Made by a program: the position numbers and the translations under genes. 29,069 bases of DNA from a virus: positions 1 through 29,069 of IMG/VR virus record IMGVR_UViG_3300025132_000208. One strand, given 5' to 3'. Shown piece by piece: positions 9,801 through 16,409 of this stretch. Every line of letters begins with the position of its first letter. The stretch's first letter is position 1. A model generated the notes under the pieces. It was not told the origin of the DNA. It saw only the letters and a list, made by a program, of their open reading frames with translations, and searched no databases.

Positions 9801-10493
9801 TTTAGGATTATTATCTACCTGTTCTAATTGCTCTGCGTTTCTAAGAACCTTGTTACCATATGACCTGTTATATTTATTTATACTTTTGAATACTACACCA
9901 CCACCTAACAAACCACCAACTAAAGCTGCTCCTACTTGAAATGGTACTGGTAATCCTGCTTCAACTGCAGCATTAGCAACTCCTTTTGCAACTGGAACTG
10001 CACCAAGTCCTATGGCTGCTTCACCTGCAAACCTTTTACTAAATCCAGATACTCCAGTTGCATTAGTTTTTACAACTGGTTCTATAATAGCTGCTGCTGG
10101 TCTAGTAAGTAATTTAGCTTTGTTACTTGCTCTTAGTGCAGCTGAAACCCTGTTACCAACACCTGCTGTTCCAGCCAATAAAGCTATTTCAAAAGGAGAA
10201 GTTAGTTCAGTTATTTCATTTATAACACCTTCAAATGTTACTTCATCTGGAACTAAAGGATCTATTATTTCTGCTGCTCTTTTAAAAGTTGGAACTTCTT
10301 TTAATCTTTCTAAACCTTGATCAATCAAACCTAATCCAGGAACTAAGTTTTGTCTATACGCTCCTCTCAAAGGAGTAGGTAGTGATTCACCTATTCTTTC
10401 TGCTGTACCCCTAGGAATTATAGGTTGAAATAAATTAGAAACAAAACTAGTAAAATCTGGAACTCTAGGATTAGGAAACTGCTGTTGTACCAT
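3813..10493 (-). CDS. Giant polyvalent virion protein with zincin-like and ADP-ribosyltransferase-like regions
   Basis: This 2226-aa protein starts at an ATG (10493) behind AGGAG. Residues 155-203 are Gly/Ala-rich and hydrophobic and could enter membranes. A zinc-metallopeptidase signature follows: HEFAH at 513-517 and HEAFADLF at 592-599, offering H513, H517 and E593 as ligands with E514 as catalyst. ALVFHTGF (866-873) and a later GVDGITWLAG (1248-1257) plus RQIILVGDDVNI resemble first and last elements of ADP-ribosyltransferase-like domains of phage polyvalent proteins, with a long insert. Residues 1605-1805 (GGDLGSVFNQGLL, REEAFISNWIKKVPGVG, NAGTGRGELGG, PRWVASRFQVPVL) match the conserved C-terminal region I know from large phage polyvalent proteins. 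Hydrophobic segments lie at 1831-1850 and 1977-1996. Its place between portal-linked genes and scaffold suggests an internal or ejected virion protein. Enzymatic activity is inferred. Confidence 0.75.
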   Translation of the reverse strand: MVQQQFPNPRVPDFTSFVSNLFQPIIPRGTAERIGESLPTPLRGAYRQNLVPGLGLIDQGLERLKEVPTFKRAAEIIDPLVPDEVTFEGVINEITELTSPFEIALLAGTAGVGNRVSAALRASNKAKLLTRPAAAIIEPVVKTNATGVSGFSKRFAGEAAIGLGAVPVAKGVANAAVEAGLPVPFQVGAALVGGLLGGGVVFKSINKYNRSYGNKVLRNAEQLEQVDNNPKDVPGSNQLSLEEISFARNAVTPEQQNAAAFDFTLGALSDQPLANPVRRTSQELQQAGESGPITYGDINFPPSDLGLPGDLFTVIDEPRLILQEGILRRSPSDFNLQRADNVRRSLEAIRDFKEQRGINRIGETEPSLARFNPSENTINAKIRGKEITKKVENIDDYIDGVGEVLNISQASRQTTKEVFSPLLKFLASSLGLGEQEYIKFAIRGISDQVDPKNVDLNSPYGMGRTVTHPVGSLSQVIDGNILRYADPMPRFASTIQLFQKGIDEVDDLATLIHEFAHATLPDVFRALPQQEFDDLSVAIKNQIIQKRKLLEDPITNKGDLDKLDLINFRNWDNIYTFKYASKPNVNFVTDVHEAFADLFSYWGLQKVTDPNFISKYDNIFIQLAKTLKALFDKVFRKENIAVDLSGVTDEVLESAYDDFKIVLDNIVEGNIMPQLFGSSREIITQQPATIISTLINADLNADLPTQVLRTKANDLFEYALNYFNKDAINADNFAGMRNFETIDVQKTIEINSAKIPNMETKLLSSISKPFAEQILENPNNKSVINRLLQLENTSGTDEIVRQAAQIDNDSPIIIYTTLQTQSIEARKSLDMIIENRDNGKILNDLTPDEEVAVRGSAFKYEDGTPALVFHTGFPVSDSFIHSNTPIFDSYLSPGMHLSGDMFATKPFTKASGLNEFNQSIEAFNIAIPESRVLRADNFGVFDNLDPNYRDLAAESLMDKFYNTQLANRYADKELNFDNYIGAPIEKVIQDYNNNVDFIAREYGYSNYKELILKQKEIYAIDNNLDVNLLAKNISTHATVRTVIDLLSDSTAVPMRFFDPKDNKIIKDLMKVNDLFETQFPSRRLSSNPYDYYPTDNYVRTTYGNVLFGDNDFRLHDAYITAFTKLSDEQLGDTRFISATQKYPLQTKAIQKERESNIAALEIAKAAEWFIVKDFSKRIDRSLDLNLVVDPIVARTANTNEQFISQSLLLKKNSYFIEDIVQSYKNNRVKFSKGNKKLDGLNKLYQDSGVDGITWLAGQQNTNGIHRQIILVGDDVNINKNFVRRTENPNRKNELSFSRSNNTRKSFETQDGRKILRDLNKGAKGKNTSKKLIDDKNIEQTVTSLGQTIINLIKRLTGIFKGFDSEDAYINETLTYHSANKEIPAILQGIVPRTVKQVRESGDSKLFNNGEITPEGFFVIGSEVVKRLPALIDQAAVLIKRNEKDLTEFRKGQAKKIGKGLRSSEDPVIQAKNAYGGARGQFAKLGFEPLDMSYEEFKGLLAYANRFTITKTGNIRSFDHLNILSALQKITGIKLSDIDEFGPIGVDKLEETLDIAGEALTRTEANALARVFGLDDAAIAAVKRQRQLDKFTNMSLRQKLTTSLVEILNIPRMLVLGGDLGSVFNQGLLFSGNPVKYVNDIAKSMKTFYSSTNYNRAMANIYKDPDFSRFTTPSDYRAINPITNVDEGTGYGLYIADPDSPLSLREEAFISNWIKKVPGVGNLIRAGERFHTAFLNTIRYRLTKDYYNVLKNSGDSKDIINDKMKKYVRFVNAGTGRGELGGLQKIAGELNAVALAPRWVASRFQVPVLFFNEVIRNSRSDTSIASKMAKDMIGFASVVTGIGSLLVLNGFNVEMDSRKSNFLKLKKDNINIDLTAGMGPVLRLINRVVHNTAPNGELLSQTGQPYQTETTEIIVNFLGTKLSPGARSIVSLTTGQDFYGDEITSAADAFIPTDVESIQEFAPLFIQEITELARLEGQNAALALALPAFMGMNMSVYPNKNTVAQSEFRRQYNELWEFEQDYTDILYYNASRFSPNEYTEQVASLHSDFQDTMMIILANPKLNRSEKSREIRNAHSRMKTIKRGINLATFGVPSRDEFTISETDPLREFKLASKGYYDYQQSIYDKATFDGDYDRAENLLARYLNRLTPEEREFILANKYTTPFPLQFFQLNTNFTREVAMSFRIQQKITKLHMGNISPTDPSRFDEVRELQREVGGTTYQQTVANR

Positions 10494-10502
10494 GCTGTAC
10501 TC

Positions 10503-10823
10503 CTAGTAATATAAAAATCTTGTTCTTGGTCTATATCTACTCAACTGGTTATATTGTCTGCCCATTTGTGCAAATCGTTCTGTAAATGGAAATTCTTGCA
10601 AGAAATCTGTAAATGTTAAATCACCAGAGGTGTCTCCACTTAATATGTTTTCACCTAGTTGACCATAAAAATCAGATAAAGCAGACTGATATATATCCTG
10701 TGCTTGTCGTCTTTGAGCAGGAGTATCTCTAAAACCTTCTTGTTTTCTTAGTGTTCCAAAAAACGCTGCCCTTGGCTCATCTTCTAAAAAATTCTGAAAT
10801 ACATCATCTAAGCCATTTGCCAT
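10503..10823 (-). CDS. Hypothetical virion-module protein (106 aa)
   Basis: Its ATG overlaps the stop of the upstream 538-aa gene (TAATG), so the two are probably translationally coupled. The protein is helical and polar and ends in an Arg/Tyr-rich tail (RQYNQLSRYRPRTRFLYY). No catalytic motif, signal peptide or membrane segment is visible. It shares with the C-terminal part of the 538-aa protein a style rich in Phe, Gln and Arg. Position beside the giant protein suggests a virion internal component or chaperone, but I do not recognise a family. Confidence 0.7.
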   Translation of the reverse strand: MANGLDDVFQNFLEDEPRAAFFGTLRKQEGFRDTPAQRRQAQDIYQSALSDFYGQLGENILSGDTSGDLTFTDFLQEFPFTERFAQMGRQYNQLSRYRPRTRFLYY

Positions 10824-12439
10824 TATAAACCTGCCCTTTGTGCTGCAAATTCTAAGAATGTAGGAGTATCTGTCCCACTAAATGTTGGAGCAAATGCTCC
10901 TTGTCCTGCTCTGCCTAACTGATAATCTGCAAAAAGTTCTTCAGCGCTTGGTCGCCTTAGACTTCTATAAACAGGGGATCTAAATCTATTTTGTAATGCC
11001 TGGTCAATTAATTGAGTAGCAAAAAGCGCACCTTCACCTGAGCCAGTACCTAATGGATCGTAAATATTAGCTGTAGCTCCAAATGCTTCATTTGATGGAG
11101 TAAATCCTCTTAATGCTGAAAAAGCATCTGCAAATTGTTGTCTGCCAATATTACCTATTCCAGTATTTTGTCCTGCTGCTAAACCACCTAGTCTTGATAA
11201 ATATTCTCCAAAACTTTCTGCACCACCACCTAGTTGCTCACTTTCTTGCAAACCCCCTGGTAAACCTAACTGGTTTAATTGAGCGAGTGTATTAAATGTA
11301 GTTTGCAAAGGATTAAATAAACCTTGTATTTGCCTTCTAAAAGGACCTCTTCTAAAAGCATCTCCATATAAAGGAGCAACTTGTTGTACAAAAGAAGTAA
11401 AAGGATCATCAACAAAATCAGTATCTATTGGTAAAGTTTCTCCAGGTGCTAATGCACCACCTCCACCTCCACCAAGATTAGGATCTCCACCAAGATTAGG
11501 ATCTGCACCAGGACCAGGATTTGCACCATTACTAGTATCTTTACCAGAAGGAGCTCGATAGTAAATACTGCTCGGATCTAAATCAGCAGGATTAATCAAC
11601 CCTGCTGCAATAGCCTCGGCTATACCACCTCCACCCATTCCTCCAATACCTTCACTATCAGCACCACTTTCAGCACCACCAAAAACACCCATATTACCTG
11701 CTGTTTGTCCAAAAGCTCCTGGTTGTTCATATATATCAGCTGCAAAACCAACACCAGGAGTAAACTGAACATTAGCATATGGGTTTCCTCCTTTTCCTCC
11801 TGATACTCTAGTAGCAGCTCCAGGAGTTGCATTTATTAAACTAGCCACTCCATCAGGGAAACCTCTTAAGCTTTCAAGTGTACTAAAATAATCATTTATA
11901 ATAGCAATTTGAGTTTGAATTTCTGAATCAGAAACACCTTTGTCTCTTAATTCATCTTCAAAAATACTTATAACAGTATTCAACCTGTCTTGATTAAAAA
12001 CAGACTCGTTTCTTACACCCCTATTTATAACATCTATAATACCTTCAGGAGTATTTATGTCTTTTGACCTCAGCCTGGGATCTCTATTACCAGCACTTCC
12101 TTTAACACGTGGGTTCCAGTTGTTAACATTGCTAATAGCATTTTGAATAAATTCAGCAACATCTACTCTAACATCAGTATCTGGGTTACGAATACCTGAT
12201 ACTCCAATTGTTGCTGGATCTATAGATAGTCCTTGTTGTAAATCTGTGTTGTAAATCGGTACAGGAGCTAGAGATGCAGCACCAATATTTGTAGCTACTA
12301 CTTCAGCATTACCTATTGTGCCTGCAGGATACAAATTCCTAGCTTGATTTCTTGCTTGTGCTTGTGAATCAGCATCTACTAAAACTTCTTCTCGATTCCC
12401 ATCTGGTTCAACAATTGTAAAACGATATCGATTAGCCAT
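10823..12439 (-). CDS. Gly-rich putative internal virion protein (538 aa)
   Basis: The ATG at 12439 overlaps the portal stop (TAATG). Residues 1-45 form a small domain (YRFTIVEPDGNREEVLVDAD) with a predicted beta-hairpin. Residues 250-335 are a long Gly/Pro/Asn-rich linker that includes the DPNLGG repeat. The C-terminal 200 residues are Phe/Gln/Leu/Arg-rich and likely helical. It lies between portal and giant protein, where short-tailed phages place internal core or ejection proteins. I do not recognise a defined family. A role in the portal-associated core is an inference from order. Confidence 0.7.
   Translation of the reverse strand: MANRYRFTIVEPDGNREEVLVDADSQAQARNQARNLYPAGTIGNAEVVATNIGAASLAPVPIYNTDLQQGLSIDPATIGVSGIRNPDTDVRVDVAEFIQNAISNVNNWNPRVKGSAGNRDPRLRSKDINTPEGIIDVINRGVRNESVFNQDRLNTVISIFEDELRDKGVSDSEIQTQIAIINDYFSTLESLRGFPDGVASLINATPGAATRVSGGKGGNPYANVQFTPGVGFAADIYEQPGAFGQTAGNMGVFGGAESGADSEGIGGMGGGGIAEAIAAGLINPADLDPSSIYYRAPSGKDTSNGANPGPGADPNLGGDPNLGGGGGGALAPGETLPIDTDFVDDPFTSFVQQVAPLYGDAFRRGPFRRQIQGLFNPLQTTFNTLAQLNQLGLPGGLQESEQLGGGAESFGEYLSRLGGLAAGQNTGIGNIGRQQFADAFSALRGFTPSNEAFGATANIYDPLGTGSGEGALFATQLIDQALQNRFRSPVYRSLRRPSAEELFADYQLGRAGQGAFAPTFSGTDTPTFLEFAAQRAGL
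11469..11504. repeat. Two tandem 18-bp units within the Gly-rich linker
   Basis: The unit CCACCAAGATTAGGATCT is repeated twice without a gap and encodes two copies of DPNLGG in the 538-aa protein. This looks like recent in-frame slippage in a disordered linker. Confidence 0.9.
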
Positions 12440-14292
12440 TATCTATTCTCCATTGGATTAACTCTTGGTCCAGGTCCCCCTGGTGTTCCTGGAGGAGCTT
12501 GCCTAGGATCGCCTACTCTAGTAAACCCCTGCATTTGTGATGATATCACACTTCCATTAACATTTGGAGGTCCTTGTCTACCTTGTTGGGGTGGTTGTTG
12601 AGCCTGTTGAGCCTGTTGAGCCTGCATTCCAGCAGCAGCAATCAACTGTTGGAATTGTAAGTCCTGAGCAGTTTCTTGTTGTTTATCCTGCTTCAATGTT
12701 TTTCTCAACATATCAATGTAAATCAACGCTTTATCTTCTTCTCCAGTCTGCATCAAACCTTCAATCAATGTTATCAACAATGCTTTAGGATCTGTTACAT
12801 GAGCCTGTTGTGCAGATATAGCATTCTTGAATTGATCTACATCATTTATCTGCATAATATTTTCCCATATCCATTCATCTGGTGCTAGAGGTGATGGTCC
12901 ATCTCTCATCATTTGTGCCATAGTCACAAGTTGTGGTTCATCTTGTGGCATACGTACACCAAACTTAATATCAATAGCACCTGCTCCTTCAATATCACTT
13001 GGTTTTATTTGTTCATTGAAATAACTTGCAACATCATTATGTCTACCTCTAACTTCTACTGCATTGAAACCACCCATCTCATATTGCATTGTTATAATTT
13101 CAGTTATTTGTTTATAACAAGCAGTAATACTTTTTACTCTTGGTTCTATCTGGTGAGCAGAACCTTCTTGTAAAACTCTTGCTGCAAATCCTGAAATAGC
13201 AAATGGCAATTCACCATAACTTACATTACTCAAACCACCACGTTGAAGTTCTCCTGATACCAAAGCAACAAAGTTGTTAGTATCTATTGGCATTGTAACT
13301 TCATCCATTAGTTTTATATCAGTACCAGCAGGTAGTGGAACTTCACTTCCATCCTGCCATGGATCAGCATCTAGTGTAGTTGTTCCATCTGGCGAAACAA
13401 TTTTGTAAGGTCTGCGAACTGCTCTTCTAACAAGTGTTTTATATGCACTCATAGCAAAGTTCAAGTCATCATATATTTCTCTGTTTGATGCAAATATAGA
13501 TTCACCATAATCTCTAGCAGTATCATCTCCAGATATTTCGTCTTGTATCCATGGTGCTGGTCCTGTTGCTCCTAAAAATACTGGCGCACAAGGTTCTCCA
13601 TTTGAATCTTTTACATTGTGTTTAGTTAATTTTTTCCCAACATGACTTTGATCGTCACCATCAACTATAATTACACCGTTTTCTTCTCGTGAATAATAGT
13701 CCCAAACAGTTATTCCAGCAGATGTTTCCCCTTCAACTGCAGGCTCTACGTCTACGTTATACGTAGACTTGATAGCAGAAGGTGAGCGTTTTGTTTTGTG
13801 TGCTAACCAAATAATACCTTTTTCGTCCATTTCATAACAAATATGTAGTGGATCAAAAGGTGTAATATCTACAAAAGTAGAACCATCTTCATGTTTATTC
13901 AACATGGCTCTACCTGCATACCAACCTCGAAGTGTAATATAAAATGCTATTTGTTCTCTAATTGATGGCTGTCCATATCGTTGCATTCTTTCGTCTGCAA
14001 GATTCAATGCACCAATTACAAACTTTTCTTTTTTGTTACCAGCACTTCTGTCGTCTACCTTTGCTGTCATTGGAACTTTAATAGACATTTGTGCATTAGT
14101 TAGGTATGAAATAATTTTATCTGCTAGTATTCGTGGAGCGTTAGATGTGTAACTTTGATAACCAGTTCCTGCATCATAAGCGTTCATGCGATACAGACCA
14201 TAGTCTTGTTCCATCCTAGTTCGTCTAGTACGAAATCCAGGTGACTCCCAAATTGTTTCAATCTTATGTAGAATATCGTCTATTTTAGCCAT
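12439..14292 (-). CDS. Portal protein
   Basis: The 617-aa protein is encoded directly downstream of the terminase, as portals normally are; its ATG follows the terL stop without a gap. Length is normal for portals of this kind. The N-terminal half contains the clamp-like region with DDTARDYGESIFASNREIYD and DLNFAMSAYKTLVRRAVRRP, and a conserved-looking PFAISGFAARVLQEGSAHQI segment lies mid-protein. The last ~75 residues are Gln/Pro/Gly-rich and disordered. It would form the dodecameric channel at the capsid vertex and dock the terminase. Assignment rests on synteny, size and overall pattern. Confidence 0.85.
   Translation of the reverse strand: MAKIDDILHKIETIWESPGFRTRRTRMEQDYGLYRMNAYDAGTGYQSYTSNAPRILADKIISYLTNAQMSIKVPMTAKVDDRSAGNKKEKFVIGALNLADERMQRYGQPSIREQIAFYITLRGWYAGRAMLNKHEDGSTFVDITPFDPLHICYEMDEKGIIWLAHKTKRSPSAIKSTYNVDVEPAVEGETSAGITVWDYYSREENGVIIVDGDDQSHVGKKLTKHNVKDSNGEPCAPVFLGATGPAPWIQDEISGDDTARDYGESIFASNREIYDDLNFAMSAYKTLVRRAVRRPYKIVSPDGTTTLDADPWQDGSEVPLPAGTDIKLMDEVTMPIDTNNFVALVSGELQRGGLSNVSYGELPFAISGFAARVLQEGSAHQIEPRVKSITACYKQITEIITMQYEMGGFNAVEVRGRHNDVASYFNEQIKPSDIEGAGAIDIKFGVRMPQDEPQLVTMAQMMRDGPSPLAPDEWIWENIMQINDVDQFKNAISAQQAHVTDPKALLITLIEGLMQTGEEDKALIYIDMLRKTLKQDKQQETAQDLQFQQLIAAAGMQAQQAQQAQQPPQQGRQGPPNVNGSVISSQMQGFTRVGDPRQAPPGTPGGPGPRVNPMENR
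12596..12622. repeat. Three tandem 9-bp units in the portal tail
   Basis: TGTTGAGCC is repeated three times and encodes a Gln-Ala-Gln run in the disordered portal C-terminus. It is a low-complexity expansion. Confidence 0.9.
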
Positions 14293-15669
14293 TTACCACC
14301 TGTTTACTGTTATTAATTTTGTTGCACCTGCAGCTCTTGCATATCCAAAGTTTACCACAAGTCCATATGTTATTGCCTTAATTCCATGGTTGAAAGCGTC
14401 CCTTGGTTCTCTTCCAACAACATTTCCCTCTCTGTCAGTTCTCCATGTGTAGACATGAATTTGGTCATCAAATGGATTTGAACAACCACCCAATTCTGAT
14501 ATAACACCTTTACATTTTGGACTGATAATCAAGTTAGGTTGTTTAGTTACTGGGTTTTCTTTTAGAAAAGTATTAAACCTTTCTATCCCATCTAGTATAC
14601 CAACTCTTTCAGACTGCATATAAAGTCCAGCTTTTTCTAACCAAGTATCAACTGGTCTTGATTCACCAAAATTATGAGCTGCAATATCAATTACTCCATG
14701 TTCTACGTCTTTCCACCATGGTCTCATAGTACAAATCTCTATAATTTCTTCTGTAATCTTCTCCCTTTCAAACACTTCATCAATTATTCTAACCTGTTCA
14801 CCTATGATTTGTACAGCCATTACAGCATATGCTGACTTTGTTACCTGAGAATAACCTGGATCAATCCACAGGTGTACAGGTTCATCCATAATATACTCTG
14901 CTTTATCTGAAACATGTTTTGATGAGTCAAACATATTGTGTACAAGACCTTTTGGAGGTGCTGGTTTTCCAGCAACACGTTCATTAAACCAATCTTCAGA
15001 GTGCAATCTTTGTAACGATAAGATTTCTTCATCTTCTCTACCACCTGGATACACTTCCTGGTTAGTCCATGAAGGTAGTGAGAAAGATATTGCGTCATCT
15101 TCTTTGTTATAGAACTGCCAAGACTCCCATTGTGATGGATACCATCCTAATGACATTTCAAACGTCCCTTCAAGAAACAAATATCCACGTTTTTCTGCAA
15201 TACGACCACGTAATCTCAAAAAACTCTCTTGATCTATCTGTGACGCCTCACATGCAACTATCATTCTAGGTGCTTCCATAGCCAAACTTCTGTAGTCTTG
15301 TGCAGACTTAGTTTTTATCTGGAAAGTACCTGGATCTGTTGCTGTTCCACACACCACAGTCATTTCACCTGGATCTATTCTTTTAGTTTGTTTTACCAAA
15401 AAACCTAGTTTCGACAATATATCAGTCAAATAGTTCCACTCTGCTCTGGTTCTTTCGTAATCTCTGGCTACTAACCAGACAATATCACCATTCTGGAACT
15501 CATCTAGTGTGTTAATAATCGATAATGCACCAAGAAAGCTTTTTCCTGCTCGTTCTCCACCAGCCACTAACTTGATTCTGGCTTTGTAATCAAGGATCTG
15601 GTCTTGTTCTTTCCAAGTCCTAAAGCCAACAGCTTCTAATAACGCTTTTCTATCTTCTTTTAAAAACAT
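14293..15669 (-). CDS. terL: Terminase large subunit (ATPase and nuclease)
   Basis: This 458-aa protein is the DNA-packaging motor. The N-terminal ATPase has a Walker A at 37-44 (GGERAGKS) and a Walker B-like strand ending in acidic E141 (RMIVACEAS); the usual aspartate before it is Cys. GYLFLEGTF (162-170) fits the coupling motif. The C-terminal RNase H-like nuclease shows LWIDPGYS (D270), HGVIDIAAHN (D328) and REPRDAFNHGIKA (D424), giving three acidic residues for two-metal catalysis. The start is fixed by a GGAGGT site 4 nt upstream. No small terminase gene is recognisable upstream. Its leader can fold into a structure that would hide this ribosome-binding site. Confidence 0.95.
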   Translation of the reverse strand: MFLKEDRKALLEAVGFRTWKEQDQILDYKARIKLVAGGERAGKSFLGALSIINTLDEFQNGDIVWLVARDYERTRAEWNYLTDILSKLGFLVKQTKRIDPGEMTVVCGTATDPGTFQIKTKSAQDYRSLAMEAPRMIVACEASQIDQESFLRLRGRIAEKRGYLFLEGTFEMSLGWYPSQWESWQFYNKEDDAISFSLPSWTNQEVYPGGREDEEILSLQRLHSEDWFNERVAGKPAPPKGLVHNMFDSSKHVSDKAEYIMDEPVHLWIDPGYSQVTKSAYAVMAVQIIGEQVRIIDEVFEREKITEEIIEICTMRPWWKDVEHGVIDIAAHNFGESRPVDTWLEKAGLYMQSERVGILDGIERFNTFLKENPVTKQPNLIISPKCKGVISELGGCSNPFDDQIHVYTWRTDREGNVVGREPRDAFNHGIKAITYGLVVNFGYARAAGATKLITVNRW

Positions 15670-15673
15670 TGTA

Positions 15674-15736
15674 CCTCCTATATTAGCATAAACCCCAAAA
15701 TGTAGGAGGCGAAGCTTACACCAGGGGCTTATGCTA
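15674..15736 (-). promoter_or_regulatory. terL leader stem and candidate ribosome-site-sequestering pseudoknot
   Basis: Read on the minus strand, TAGCATAAGCCCC (15736-15724) pairs with GGGGTTTATGCTA (15696-15684) over all 13 positions, including one G-U pair; on the plus strand that position is an A-C mismatch. An inner helix GGTGTA/TACATT brings CCTCCTA (15709-15703) into the loop. This is a perfect complement of TAGGAGG (15680-15674), the terL ribosome-binding site just 3' of the stem. Pairing would form a pseudoknot and block terL translation. The pairing is seen in the sequence; the regulatory effect is inferred. Confidence 0.65.
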
Positions 15737-15747
15737 TTAGCTAAAAA

Positions 15748-15771
15748 TGTTAGTTACGTACCATACTAACA
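15748..15771. repeat. Reversed-order inverted pair TGTTAGT / ACTAACA
   Basis: TGTTAGT (15748-15754) and ACTAACA (15765-15771) form a 7-bp stem with a 10-nt loop. The same hexamers as the dyad family occur here in the opposite order. It lies in the leader between the candidate late promoter and the terL structure. Confidence 0.7.
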
Positions 15772-15837
15772 GATGTAACCCTAAAGAGGTCCATTCGGAA
15801 GAAAGTACCCCTGATACGACATCCAGCTAATACCATT

Positions 15838-15867
15838 ATTCTACAGTCTACTAACAACTGTTGGCAA
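15838..15867 (-). promoter_or_regulatory. Candidate sigma70-type late promoter
   Basis: On the minus strand TTGCCA (15867-15862) and TAGAAT (15843-15838) are separated by 18 nt, each matching five of six consensus bases. It points at terL and would give a leader of about 160 nt. The imperfect dyad at 15851-15864 occupies the spacer and overlaps the -35 box, a classical repressor arrangement. Confidence 0.45.
15851..15864. promoter_or_regulatory. Imperfect CTAACA-NN-TGTTGG dyad over the late promoter
   Basis: CTAACAACTGTTGG differs by one base from the CTAACA-NN-TGTTAG dyads at 3750, 17161 and 17752 and keeps the 2-nt centre. Its overlap with the candidate -35 box supports an operator reading. 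Confidence 0.45.
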
Positions 15868-15923
15868 ACAATAAGAGAAAAGAGAGGGGGAAACCTTTAA
15901 GGAAGGGGGTGAGATATGAGATA

Positions 15924-15953
15924 ACTAACAACCCCTTTAAAAGGGTTGTTAGT
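15924..15953. repeat. Long CTAACA hairpin, copy B
   Basis: ACTAACAACCC (15924-15934) and GGGTTGTTAGT (15943-15953) form an 11-bp perfect stem around CTTTAAAA. A bare CCTTTAAGG core without arms lies about 25 nt to its left. No T-run follows. It is part of the family with 821-853 and 27828-27863. Confidence 0.88.
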
Positions 15954-16030
15954 AACAACAAGGGGTAGAAAAAATAGGATCAAAAAAATATACAAGGGAC
16001 TCCTATGGCAACAACAAGCTGTCAAGATGG

Positions 16031-16100
16031 TACCTACCACCACATACATACACATCACAACAGCATACCCCCACCTATCACCATTACCACCACCACCATC
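16031..16100. other. Nearly G-free C/A-rich tract
   Basis: The plus strand of this 70-nt stretch contains a single G (16063) and many CAC, ACC and CCAC steps, so the other strand is G/T-rich with repeated GGTGG. Such strand asymmetry in the divergent intergenic region fits a single-strand-binding or unwinding element, a replication start or a packaging signal. Nothing in the sequence decides between them. Confidence 0.6.
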
Positions 16101-16304
16101 CGTTCTATAAGATTGGTCTATTTGCTTAGGGACGAGATGTTTGGGGGAGTTTGAGATTCCCAAATTAGCGAACGTCTGCCCCTCTTACGCACATACTTCA
16201 CGCACGAAGAGAGGTGGAATTCTGAGGAACTCTCACGTTCATTGGCACGCCCAGGCGCACCCACCTGCGCGCGAATTTGAACGCAGACTTTTTCCCAGTT
16301 TTTT

Positions 16305-16325
16305 CACTCTCTCTTCTAGAGAGTG
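16305..16325 (+). terminator. Stem-loop followed by TTTT
   Basis: CACTCTCT (16305-16312) pairs with AGAGAGTG (16318-16325) over a 5-nt loop and is followed by TTTTG. This is a short terminator-like element on the plus strand lying ahead of the rightward operon. Together with the next hairpin it could act as an attenuator or shield the early promoter from read-through. Confidence 0.45.
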
Positions 16326-16351
16326 TTTTGTCGTTTGAGATTGAAATTTTT

Positions 16352-16409
16352 CCCCCCGTCAAATCCCTCTCTTCGAAAGAGAGGGTTTTGACTGGGGGAA
16401 TTTTTTTTT
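16352..16409 (+). terminator. Long intrinsic terminator upstream of the early operon
   Basis: Nested pairing: CCCCC/GGGGG, then GTCAAA/TTTGAC, then CCCTCTCTT/AAGAGAGGG closed by a CGA loop, 20 pairs with two mismatches. The right arm is followed by AA and nine T, so it terminates on the plus strand. The minus-strand side has no matching T-run. It is odd for a strong plus-strand terminator to sit just before the first rightward gene. Confidence 0.7.

Noticed and set aside
3813-10493. Virion RNA polymerase of N4 type in the giant protein
   Set aside because: Size and DNA hairpins invite the idea, but I see no T7-like polymerase motifs; the recognisable parts are zincin-like, ART-like and polyvalent C-terminal regions.
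13750-13768. Hairpin GTCTACGT-TAT-ACGTAGAC in the portal gene
   Set aside because: It is a genuine inverted repeat but isolated, so I treat it as chance or a single local event and not part of the array.
15684-15736. Possible tRNA upstream of terL
   Set aside because: The stem resembles an acceptor arm, but there is no T-loop, anticodon arm or CCA, and the loop instead complements the terL ribosome-binding site.
15897-16163. Minus-strand frame of 88 codons with hydrophobic stretches in the divergent region
   Set aside because: It starts with TTG, lacks a ribosome-binding site, has odd composition produced by the G-free tract, and runs through the long CTAACA hairpin.
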